Source: Diogma glabrata
Taxonomy: Eukaryota; Arthropoda; Insecta; Diptera; Cylindrotomidae
NCBI GenBank assembly: GCA_963693315.1
Contig: OY856186.1
Location: 386,244,865-386,308,864, forward strand
DNA: 64,000 nucleotides
Direction of reading: 5' to 3'
Position 1 is the stretch's first letter, and each line of letters opens with the position of its first letter. This document shows positions 23,501-33,655 of the stretch, one piece after another. Below the pieces are notes generated by a model. That model saw nothing but the letters and a program-made list of their open reading frames with translations. It made no database searches and was not told the DNA's origin. The position numbers and the translations under genes are program-made.

Positions 23501-23799
23501 AGAAATTAAAACCATGACCAGGCTTAGAACAAATCATACATACGACAAAAAATATTTAAAATTAATAAAGAAAATCGATAACGGCATGTGTGAATTGTGC
23601 GGGACAAGAGAAGATGCAAAACACATAATAGAACACTGTCAAAAATATGCCAACACCAGAGCAAAATTCAACAGCATTAATAGCAAACCCCTAACAACCA
23701 TCCTAAACAGTAATAATATAGCGGAATATCAGGAAATAATAGACTTTCTGAGAGAAATCGAAATATCCTTCTAAATACGCTATGCGTACATCCCTCAAA

Positions 23800-24110
23800 A
23801 TAATATATAAAAAAAAAATAATATAGATATTGCACAAAAGATCTAGCAAAATAGTAGCGAAAACGAGGCAATCATAATATAACCAACAAAAGTCAATCAA
23901 ATCTCAAAATCAAGAAAATGTAGAAACTAGAGAAATAAAAATTTCCAATTTAATAAGATACTCTAACGTCCAAAAGGTATTGAAACTCCATACTGAGATA
24001 TATGCCCTCTGAAACGGGAAAAGGTAAATTAAAGAAAATAAAAAAGAATATAGAGAATACTATAAACCTAGATATACTTCTAAACATATTTACAATGTAA
24101 GGAAAGGATA
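23800..24110 (+). other. Probable 3' UTR of the I-type element
   Basis: A-rich sequence after the last ORF2 stop, with no coding signal. The element end is not definable from the sequence alone. Confidence 0.4.
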
Positions 24111-25215
24111 CAGCAATTCCACGTCACCGCAACATCGATGTTCCTGACCCCTCTGATTTCGATAAAATTTCATATATAGATAACCAATGACAAAATAAAA
24201 ATAATGTTTCTTTCAAAAAAATAAATTTCGCTCTAGGGATGACACAGGGTGGCGACAAAGTTTTAGGGGTTTGCGAAACATGAGTATCTTTGAATATCGA
24301 TTGCTAACGATTGACTAAACCGATTTAAGTCATTTATAGCTCATTGAAAAGGTAATTGATAGGACTTATAAAAAATTACTTAAAATTTTGTAATAATTTT
24401 TTAAAACTATGTTAAACTTAAAAAATATTTTCAAAGATGGCGCTGTTGGGGGTACCCTCACTTTTACCACATTTTTTTTTTTTTTCAGAAAAAAAAAGTT
24501 TCATTAATTCTTAATCCAAACTAAAAATTTCCCGATGGCATAATTTCTCGTTTTAAAAATAAAACTTTTACAAAATTTTTATTTCCGTTTTTTTAAATTT
24601 TTTTTTTAAACAATGCAGTGAATCATCTGTTTAACTAAACCCACCAGAATTCTTGTTTTATGGTAATTTAATGACCAAGATATATTATGTTAAAAGCATC
24701 CACACCCTCAAATACTTAATTTGTATCCATAAAATAATTAAATGGTCATTAAATTACTATAAAACAAGAAGTGCGGTGGGTTTAGTTAAATAGATGATAT
24801 TCATGCATTGTTTAAAAAAAAGTTGAAAAAAAAAACGGAAATAAAAATTTTATTTTTAAAACGAGAAATTATGCCATCGGGAAATCTTTAGTTTGGACAT
24901 TTTAAGTAATTTAATTTTAAGTAACATTTTAAGTAATTTTTTTTATAAGTCCTATCAATTACCTTTCCAATGAGCTATAAATGACTTAAATCGGTTTAGT
25001 CAATCGTTAGCAATCAATATTCAAAGATACTCATGTTTCGCAAACCCCTAAAACTTTGCCGCCACCCTGTGTCATCCCTAGAGCAAAATTTAATTTTTTG
25101 AAAGAAACATTATTTTTATTTTGTCATTGGCTATCTATATATGAAATTTTATCGAAATCAGAGGGGGTTAGGTCACATGCTAGAACAAATGATGTTGCGG
25201 TGACGTGAAATTGCT
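24111..25215. mobile_element. 1.1-kb foldback element (near-perfect palindrome)
   Basis: The left half (from CAGCAATTCCACGTCACCGC, 24111) is mirrored by the right half (ending GCGGTGACGTGAAATTGCT, 25215). Matching continues almost to the centre near 24690, leaving a loop of about 80 bases. No ORF lies inside. Examples of paired segments are GGATGACACAGGGTGGCGAC (24238) and the complement at about 25060-25079. Transcribed, it would fold into a long hairpin RNA. I found no clear target duplication. Confidence 0.85.
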
Positions 25216-25479
25216 CGATAGGGAAAAGATAATAATTAGCAATTCGGAAACAAGAGTTAAATCATTATTTAAGTCATAAAGACAAATGGATGTAAAAATT
25301 TTCTAATTGTAATTCGAGATAAGGATTTATTTAAATTTACAAGACAAATGAATGTCTAAAAACAAATTAAAAAAAAAACTGAAATCAAGTTAAATAATTT
25401 ATAGTCAGAAGTACAAAAGAAAATATATTAAAATATAAATAAGGAAAAACATTAATTTGAAATAATAAATGTTAATCTA

Positions 25480-26990
25480 TTTTTCAGTTCTTAAAGAACA
25501 AAAGATTCTCCCTTTTTTCCATCTATGTCTAAATAAGGCATTTCTTCTCCAATTGTTGTCAATTTCATAAATTTCATCGATCCACTTCAGTCTTGAACGT
25601 CATCTTCTTCTTTGTTTATTTGGGACCCATTTTTCAAGTTTTGTTGTCCATTTTACTTTCTCTCTTATTACTTGTCCAGCGTAGTTCCATTTTTGTTGTT
25701 TTGAGAATTTTATAATATCGATGATCTTTGTTTTCTTTCTTAGTTGAATATTTGTTATTTCATCTCATTTCTTGTTTAACAGACTCCTTTCCTGTTTTCT
25801 TTGAGTTGTTGCTAGTTTTTCTTTTTCGTCTTTTGTTAAACCCCAGCATTGTGCCATTTGCCTTCGTTTGTAATATACTGGAAAATTTCATTTGAAAAAT
25901 CTTTTCAATGACCAAAAGGATTTCCATGCATTTGCTATTCTTTTGTCAATTTCCTTTTCGTGATTATTGAATGATAATAGTCGACCAAGGTATTTGTATT
26001 ATTGAGCTGTTTCGATAATATTCTGGTTTGCAAAGAAGTCTCTTTCATTAGTATTTGTCAATATTTTGGTGTTTTCAACGTTAATCATAAGTCCCGCTTT
26101 GTTTGAGTTTTCTATTAGTCTCATCATCGATTCTTCAAGTTCTTTTTTCGATTGTGAGATTATTACAACATCATCCGCAAATCTTAGTTCGTGAATTAAC
26201 TCATGTCCAATTTTAAATCCTGAATTATTCCAATTAATATTGTTAAAGATTTTTTGGATTGCGCTATTAAATAAATTTAGAGAGATGCAACATCCTTGTT
26301 TGATTCCACAGTTAATTTTAAATTCGCTTCCATCTTTCTCTAATTTTAGGCATGTTGTTGAGTTTTCATATATCTATTTAAGTATACTGATATACATATT
26401 TATCATGGATTTTTCATCTTTTTTCGAGCTTGCCAAAGAAACGGATGTTCAATTAAATCTAATGCTTTGTTGTAATCGATAAAGCCGAGGAAAATTGGTA
26501 CATCGTATTCATGGCATTGTTCTAATATTTGTTGGATTGTGAATATCGATTGTTGAATATCCTTTTCTGAATCCTGCTTGATTTACTGTTTTGTTACTTT
26601 CTAATGTTGGTAACATATGATTGAGTAAAACTTTTGCGAATAATTTATACATTTGTGAGGTTTTCGTGATAGGTCGAGTTTTTAATATCTGATTTATATC
26701 CCTTCTTGAAAATTAAATTGATCGTTGATTTCAGCCATTGCAATGGTATTATTTCGGTTTTTAGAATTTCACTAAAGATTCTTTATCAGAGATTGCGCCA
26801 TCACTTATTTTTAAGAGTTCAACTGAGATTTCGTCATCGCCTATAGCTTTTTCATTTTTTAACATTGATAAGGCGATTTGAATTTCTTCTTCTGTAATCT
26901 CATCAACTGTTGATGTTTCGTCAAGAATAGGGATAAGTTCTTCTCTTTCATCATCCGAAAATTGACTTGAATATAGCCTATAATAACCTA
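25480..26990 (-). mobile_element. RTE-type retrotransposon remnant (minus strand), family C
   Basis: Broken minus-strand reading frames give, in order: ISVELLKISDGAISD (near 26830), an RT palm piece LIHELRFADDVVIISQS (about 26205-26150), NKAGLMINVENTKIL (about 26105-26060), and the RTE-like tail QKWNYAGQVIRE, KWTTKLEKWVPN and LKWIDEIYEIDNNWRRNA (25700-25540). The tail pattern (KW..G...R and W...I....NW) is typical of RTE/BovB-like proteins. The endonuclease is missing, so the copy is 5'-truncated, and numerous stops are present. Confidence 0.75.
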
Positions 26991-27568
26991 TAATTTATTA
27001 AATTTATGGTTTTGTGTAAAATGACAATATTAAGTTCATGGAATTGTAATATATTTAATAAAAACACTTGAATTATATAAATTTAAATGCCTATATATTA
27101 AGAAATATAAAACAAAAATGTAAACAAAAAAATGAGAAAAAAAATTTATTGTAATCCACGAAATGCTGGGAGTGGGGGTAGTATGTATTATTGATGTCGA
27201 GATGACAGATATCAACTAGATAGTTAATTTCCACCGAACGGGTTCTGTTCCATCTCAAGGATCGAGGAGAAATATTATCTTCACTCTTAGCATATTAAGT
27301 GGAATTTAAAGATAAAAATTCTGAATTCTTTGGTGTTATGGACTGAAAAAACTTTGTCCTATCAAAAAAAAATAAGTTGAGAATAAAAAAAAAAAAGAAA
27401 AACTCACTCTACATTAAACTAAAATATATCACTTAACAAGACTTTGAAGGTTAAAGTACGTCTGAAAATAAATACTGTTGGAATTATAACGTAGTAGTCG
27501 TATCGACAAGATAAGACAACTCGGCAGAATTTCTACATTTCTAAATTTAGTGAAATTTTATTCTCAAA
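26991..27568 (+). other. Upstream region of the acireductone dioxygenase gene
   Basis: No ORF of note. It must contain the promoter and 5' UTR of the downstream gene, but I cannot point to a clear core promoter. Confidence 0.4.
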
Positions 27569-28275
27569 ATGGTAAGAGCTTGGTATATGGATAATGATAA
27601 AAGTGATCAAAGGTTAGAACATTACAAAAATCCTCCACAATTTTTAACTTTGGATGATCTTTGGAAAACTACTGGTGTTGAGTATTTTAAGGTATGTAAT
27701 AAAAAACAAAATAAAAGTCATTACACAAGTAACAAAAATGACAGATGTCATAATGAAAAATGTAGTAAGCATTAATTTCTTTTTAAATTAAAGTTGAATG
27801 AAAAAACTTATGCAACCGATGGAATATTAGATGACATTCGTAAAAAAAGAGGATATTCTTATGAAGATGAACTTACAATTTCCAAGGATAAACTGCCAGA
27901 TTATGAAAATAAATTGAAAATTTTTTTTACTGAACATTTACATACGGATGAAGAAATTAGATTTGTTGTCGATGGTTCTGGTTATTTTGATGTACGAGAG
28001 TAAGTATCAAGATGAAAAACTTTTAAAAGAAAATAAGCTTTTTTATTTTTGTTTGCAGTGTAAACGAAAATTGGATTCGAATTGAAGTTGTTCCAGGTGA
28101 TATGATAATCGTTCCAAGCGGAATCTATCATCGTTTCACATTAGATATGAATAATTATATAATTGCAAAACGATATTTTGTTGGTGAACCTGTTTGGTTA
28201 CCACACAATCGGCCTGCTGATGATATGGAATGCCGAAAAAATTATATACAAAAATTACAAGCCGGATTTCATTAA
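27569..28275 (+). CDS. Adi1: Acireductone dioxygenase (three exons, complete)
   Basis: Exons 27569-27691, 27794-27999 and 28059-28275 join to 181 codons plus stop. Introns of 102 and 59 bases are bounded by GTATGT/AAAG and GTAAGT/GCAG. The enzyme oxidises acireductone in the methionine salvage pathway (a cytosolic or nuclear metal-dependent cupin). The N-terminus VRAWYMDN and the region [19 protein letters not shown] are typical. The metal ligands are present: His89 and His91 in EHLHTDEE, Glu95, and His134 in [16 protein letters not shown] is the cupin core; its Asp codon is rebuilt across intron 2. The length matches the family, whose members have about 180 residues. An AATAAA at 28366-28371 is a likely polyadenylation signal. 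Splice sites were placed by eye, but all frames agree. Confidence 0.96.
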
Positions 28276-30050
28276 AGGACTGCCATTGGGCCAGATTTAA
28301 TTAAATTTTATTTTACTATCAACAATAATCGTAATCAAATCATATATCATTTTATAACAATTTAAAATAAATTTAATTTCCCTACAAATTTTTTTAATTT
28401 TGTGGTTTTGGTATATGTATTCTGTTGTCGTCATAACTGAAACAAATGCACATGCTTATCTTTTTAATGACGTAGCAAAAGAAATGACACTAAATTTGTT
28501 TTGGGTGACCATACTTTACAAAATTGTTCAAAACATTAAAACTCAAATTTAGTTTAAACCATCATTCAAATAAACCATTATATTGAATTATTAGTTTTAT
28601 TAGCTGTATTCAATTATATTAACTTATTTTCATCAATTTCATACATTATATGATGAAAAACTCATGTTTATATGCTGGGCAATTTAAATTGAATCGGGTA
28701 ATATAATATTTTTTACTTTCATTCTATAAATTTTTTATTGTGTCTGATTAAAAAAAAATACAAGACTGTAAAAAGAAGATGAAGCGGTCGCGTTTTAATT
28801 AAAAAAAAAAGGAAAAACAATATACATAATTGGAGTTTGTTTTTATAATCTCATTAATTTTAAAACAATAAAATAGTGAAATTTTTTTTATTAATCTAAT
28901 TTTTAAGAGATTACATTTGTTAATTTTAATTTTAAAATGGAAAATAGATAAAATGATTGTGATGAAAAAATAAAATAAAGAAAAAAAAAAATGATCAAAA
29001 AAAATAATAGATTCATCGTGCGATAATCGATCTCATTTTTGTTGGTTCATATCGCTATTGTCGTGTAGTTTTTTTTAATGATTTTTTTTAAAGTGACAAG
29101 TCGAAATAAAAATAAATAATTTATTAAATTATTTAAAAAATTTACTATATTATATTAATTACTTGATAAAAGGTAAACAAACTTATATAAATAAATCTTT
29201 AATTTATTTGGTGGTAAAAAAATTTGAGTAATTAAAATTTCTTGTGAATGAAATAAATTGGCATTTTTTTGGTGTGTTATCGCGTAACTTTAAAGGGCCA
29301 ACAGACACGACATGTATATATATGTACATTATTATTTTTTGGATTAAAGTGTGAATTAGTTTGTAATTATAAAAAAATTAATTTTAAAATTTAAACCACT
29401 TTTACATATATGCATGTATATTTGTATATATAATACTAAATTTTCCCGTTATTTGGAATATCCCCTTATTTTCGCGATATTGATTTTATATCATTTGCAA
29501 CAATTTGGCTGTTCATCCCTCCATCTTTTTCATTTCGCTATTGTAGTTTAATTTTTTTTTAATTCGTTAATAAAGCGCCACGAGGAGATTAATTAATGCT
29601 TTGTATTTGTATTCAAATGAATAATTCTGATAGGCCAACGTGATAGTAAATATTATTTTTGTAAAATGATACTAATTTATATATTAATTAACGACGAAAA
29701 AAGGTGTTGCAATATTGAATGTTTATTATTAAAGCAAATATTTTTATTTGATAACTTAAATAAATGTTTGGGAGATGAAAGTGAAAGGTGGAAAAATATC
29801 TTAATTGAGATATTTTAAAAAATAATATTTTCTATGATTAAATTTAGGGTTCCAAGCATAATTTAACTTTATTTAAAATTTAGTTGTGTGGTGTGTAATA
29901 GGGATGTTTAACAAAAACCCCAAAATATCGTTTAAAGAATAAAATCTGCAATATGCACTAGGAACCACACATTTTTTAAATGTTTGAGAATGAACGTTAT
30001 CCACCGTCCACCGACACTTACGTTTCTTTGTTTTGTATGAAATTATTCCA
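28276..30050. other. 3' UTR and long AT-rich intergenic region
   Basis: After the polyadenylation signal there are about 1.7 kb of strongly A/T-rich DNA with no ORF or recognised element on either strand. Confidence 0.5.
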
Positions 30051-30059
30051 TTTATATGA

Positions 30060-30140
30060 GCCGCGTTCGATTTGACTGAAGCAACTGAAAAATTGTATGC
30101 AATTGTTGTTTTTCAGTTATTTCAGTCAAATCGAACGGCA
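30060..30140. mobile_element. Small palindromic MITE-like hairpin, copy 2
   Basis: An 80-base, almost perfect hairpin: GCCGCGTTCGATTTGACTGA at one end pairs with TTTCAGTCAAATCGAACGGC at the other, and AACTGAAAAA pairs inside. It is related to the copy at 14578-14674. Confidence 0.75.
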
Positions 30141-30244
30141 CCTATGGAGTTCAAATCAAAAATCCTTATCTGTTTTATTAGTAAAACAGTGTCGAGTCTA
30201 AACAGTTAAGGTAATTTCACTAGGGTGTGTTCTGAAATTAATTA

Positions 30245-31000
30245 CATGGGTAACTACGATTAACTTTACCAAATTTATACTAGTTTCCCACCGCAGAAAT
30301 TTACTATGTAGTATAGCAAATATTTGATATTAGTTTGATTTCTCACCGTTCATATTATATTAAGATAATGTTTCGGTGGGAAACCAAATCCAACTTGACA
30401 ATAGAATAAAATTCATATATCAAAATACCGTACTGTCAATTTTATTTTTGATATTAGCGTTATAGTTTTTAAAATGAAATTTACAACCCAGAGAAAATCA
30501 AACTAGATTTAGACCACCCCTGCCACTGTTTTTGAACAGCATAAAATACATATAAGTTTTATTCTATAACGTCTTTTTTTAAATAATTCTCTCACGAAAA
30601 CCAAACGTCTACGTTGACTACGTTTTTCATGTCCTATTCCTTTATAATGCTATACTAAACATATCCATATCATAATCAACAATTAATACATACACTTTAA
30701 TTTATTAAATATCAGAAATGAATCTTACAAGCTAAAAATCTCAAGAAAACACAATGTTTACGAATTTCATAAAATGACATTTCACCTATAAAATAATAAT
30801 TACGTTTCACACCGTCGATATTATACTTTATTTGATAAGTATTATATTTACTAGCTAGCAAATGAAAATAGCAAATTTAAAATAATTGTTGTGATAGTTT
30901 GCTTTCACACCGTTGCTATTGTACTTTATTAAACTATACTAGCTAGCAAATTGCTACGGTGGGAAACTAGTATTAGTTGCATAATTAACCACAAAGTAAA
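30245..31000. mobile_element. Inverted-repeat element with alternating TTTCCCACCG motifs
   Basis: ATACTAGTTTCCCACCGCAG (about 30278-30297) is matched in inverted orientation by CTACGGTGGGAAACTAGTAT (30954-30973). Related motifs in both orientations lie between them, near 30342, 30372, 30808 and 30910. No coding sequence. The borders are approximate and no target duplication was found. Confidence 0.5.
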
Positions 31001-31161
31001 AAAATTTCCTGAATGCAGACGTTGTCGTTCCGTATACAGAACAAAAATTCTATTTGAATATACCCTAATAATTGTGATACGGTGACAGTGTGATAAACTG
31101 CAAATTTCTAAAAAAGTTATGGGGATAGTATGAAAACATGCGGAGCGTTTTTTTTTAATTA

Positions 31162-31848
31162 CAGTCAAAATTCCATAAATCGAACTTCTATTATTCGAAT
31201 TTCTCTATAAATCGTATTTATAGTATTTATTTATTTATTAACTTTACTTTTTAATTTGGCTTGGAATTTTTTTCATTCCACATCACCTGTATTTATAGTA
31301 GTATTTTATTTGTCCAATCGGAATTCGCATTGAACTGTCAAAACGCAATTTTCAAATAAAATGAACCACAGAATTCGATTTGAATATAAAGTGTTTTCTG
31401 GAGGTTGGTACTTGGTAGTGGTTGTTCAGAAAGTAAATAATAAATATACAAATCAGCAAAATTATTTATTTAATTTTTTAGTTCTGCGTGTTAATATACT
31501 TAGATTACTTATACTTAGACTTATTATGCTTACATTTTTATTAATAAATACTAAAGTCAAATAGTCAAAATTTTGAAATTTTGACAACTGTTAATAAAAA
31601 ATGATGGGTAGCGAATTACGTGTTAAATACGCAAACTAAAATACAATTCTGACTTTTCAAAACCAACTATTTTGTAAGATTTGGATTTGGATACATGAAA
31701 TCGTTAGTGTAATTTGGCAAATAAAATACGGCTTAATATCGAATTCAAATTTTGAATTTCTTTATAAATCGTTTCTATATTTCGAAATTTCGCTAAATCG
31801 AACTAAAATTGATGGCATTTGGTGGTTTGAATTATGGAAGTTTCACTG
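31162..31848. mobile_element. pogo/Tigger-like MITE with TA target site
   Basis: The ends are CAGTCAAAATTCCATAAATC (31162) and the complement of CAGTGAAACTTCCATAATTC (ending 31848), flanked by TA at 31160-31161 and 31849-31850. The subterminal ATTCGAA, TCTATAAATCG and TTTATAAATCG motifs resemble pogo-type ends. The interior has no transposase; the ORF at 31361-31564 is not recognisable. Confidence 0.78.
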
Positions 31849-31914
31849 TAATTAGTTAGATATGTTTAGCACACTAAATATGAAATATTCATTATCCAGA
31901 CTCTTTGAATATCC

Positions 31915-33236
31915 GAAGATACCATGTCAACTATAAAGGAAGGCGATGAGGAAAATGGAAGGAATGAGGATATAGGGATAACTAGACTAATTGTTTTAAA
32001 TGATGATGGACATTTTCTTTAAATACCTGAGGGGAAAATTCATCGGGAAATACAGGGGAGGGCATTGACTTCCACAATTTGGCCACTCTATTAAAATAGT
32101 CGTTCTGAAGGGACACAGTTCTACAACGAGGTATTTGTACAACAAATGGATGGGATAACTCGGCAGCTCTTGTTTGTCGATTATACTGCGCACACGATGG
32201 AATGATATTTTGAATTTCCTTAGAGGAGAATTCGCTAAAGTTATATTTATATTAGATTGACAATTCAGCCATATTTCTTCTGTGCTGGAGTGAATCAAGC
32301 TGGTCCGTTAGTTCGGTATTAACAATCAACCGTATTTCTTTTCTCTGTACAGTCTAGACATTTTATTGTTGACTGACAAGCATTTCCCCAAACATGACAG
32401 CAGTATTCCATACATGGACGAATAAAGGACTTGAAGATTGTGCAAAATTTGATTGTGATTGAAATACATTTTCATCGACTCAAGAATCCTAATTTTTGCA
32501 TTGCATATTTAGCTAGCTTGAACACATGTTTATTCCATTTCAGGTTATTTTGAATATCCACTTCAAGAAGTCTAACTGAGTCAACCTCACGCAATTTAAA
32601 AAAAAATTCCTCATGGTTTATCTTAATAGGGAAATTTTTATGTCACCCTATTCGTGAAAGACGACATAGTTTGGTTTTGGTTGGATTAAATGAAACAAGA
32701 TTACGACCACATTCCATTATACAATCCAGGTCTTTGTTGATAGAATCAATTAGCAGCTTTCTATCAGTGGTAACTGCAGTATGAGATCGAAATTTAGGAG
32801 ATGCATGTGATGCATGCGATGTGCTGTCATCAGCAAAACTATGAATTGGGTGCATTGTGGAAATAAGTAAATAATTAATGTATAGAAGAAACGAGGTTGG
32901 TGAGAGTGCAGAAACTTGGGGAACCCCAGCATTGGTTGTGAAAATATTGGATGTGATACCATCCAAATTAACATGAAATTGGCGACCTGTAAGAAAACTA
33001 TGAATCCATGAGACAGTAAGATGGTCTATGCCATAAGATTTTAATTTAGCTGAGATTTTTATGCCACACTTTATTAAATGCTTTAGAAATGTCAAGTGAA
33101 ATACTGAATGTTTCGCCACGGTTTTCCAGCGATTTGTTCCAGAGATGGGATACGTAGACTAACAGATCACCTGTTGCATGAGTTCTACGAAAACCATATT
33201 GCTTCAATAATTCGCGACATTTCCAAATAATCTATT
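31915..33236 (-). pseudogene. Family G retrotransposon, 3' half (RT palm to C-terminus)
   Basis: Minus-strand RT remnants related to family A. They include QYGFRRTHATGDLLVYV (about 33205-33155), FSISLDISKAF (about 33110-33080), NAGVPQVSALSPTSF (about 32935-32895, normally PQGSVLSP, so the Gly-Ser is altered) and SFADDST near 32830. VRLLEVDIQNNLKWNKHVFK, MEYCCHVWG and KENVHHHLK follow to about 31975. Stops and frameshifts are frequent. It continues beyond the insertion at 37655. Confidence 0.8.
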
Positions 33237-33655
33237 CAATTCAATTTATTATTCATATATTTACAATTTTAGTATATAAACATATTATATAATTACAGTG
33301 TTCAGTAAAATTATATACTTCTCAGCTATGTTATAAAATATTTGATTTCTCGAATTAAATGTATTATTTTTAATTATTATGATGTTTTTATATAGTGTAA
33401 TACTAAGCCGGGAAAAAAAAAGTAATGTAAAAAAGACCCTGTGTATCTGGCAACTTAAACTATACATTAAATACTAAATCTAAACTTAAAAACTAATTTC
33501 AAACATACATGTTATGTTACTATTTATAGCAATGTAAATTTTAAATATTTTTTTTCCTAAAAAGTATGTGGAAGGAATTCTAAAAGCTTGTGAGAGAACT
33601 TTAGAACAATCAGAATCGAAGTTGGTTTACTAAGTTATTTTCGATTATTTGACAC

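Larger units (their letters stand above)
17650..23774 (+). pseudogene. I-type ORF2 pseudogene (endonuclease, RT, RNase H)
   Basis: The endonuclease starts with MKILQLNIRSLKTNKEEL and ICCLGETLT. It is cut after DDY by the insertion and resumes as GGVGFIINSS, then IDITLTS and GSSDHF. The reverse transcriptase spans 21291-22262: IIPIHKAGKDPSNVESYR, IISADIKKAFDNV, CNSMPQGDTLSPKLF and YADD near 22075. RNase H is at about 22945-23290 with the acidic residues in FTDASLSGLG, LELMAVLQ and ITDS, then IPSHINIEVNDKAD followed by a stop. A C-terminal knuckle (CELCGTREDAKHIIEHC) ends at 23774. At least six in-frame stops or frameshifts make it non-functional. Confidence 0.85.
15992..23800 (+). mobile_element. 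I-type non-LTR retrotransposon with RNase H, split by a DNA transposon
   Basis: Order of parts: gag-like ORF1 with zinc knuckles (16185-17190), the start of the endonuclease (17650-17831), a 2689-bp foreign insertion (17832-20520), the rest of the endonuclease (20521-20820), reverse transcriptase (21290-22470), RNase H (22930-23290) and a C-terminal zinc knuckle (23600-23650). An RNase H after the reverse transcriptase and an ORF1 with CCHC motifs fit the I clade. Many stops and frameshifts show it is dead. Its two ends and target duplication could not be fixed. Confidence 0.85.

Noticed and set aside
31361..31564. 67-codon ORF as a host gene
   Set aside because: It lies wholly within the pogo-like MITE and resembles no known protein.
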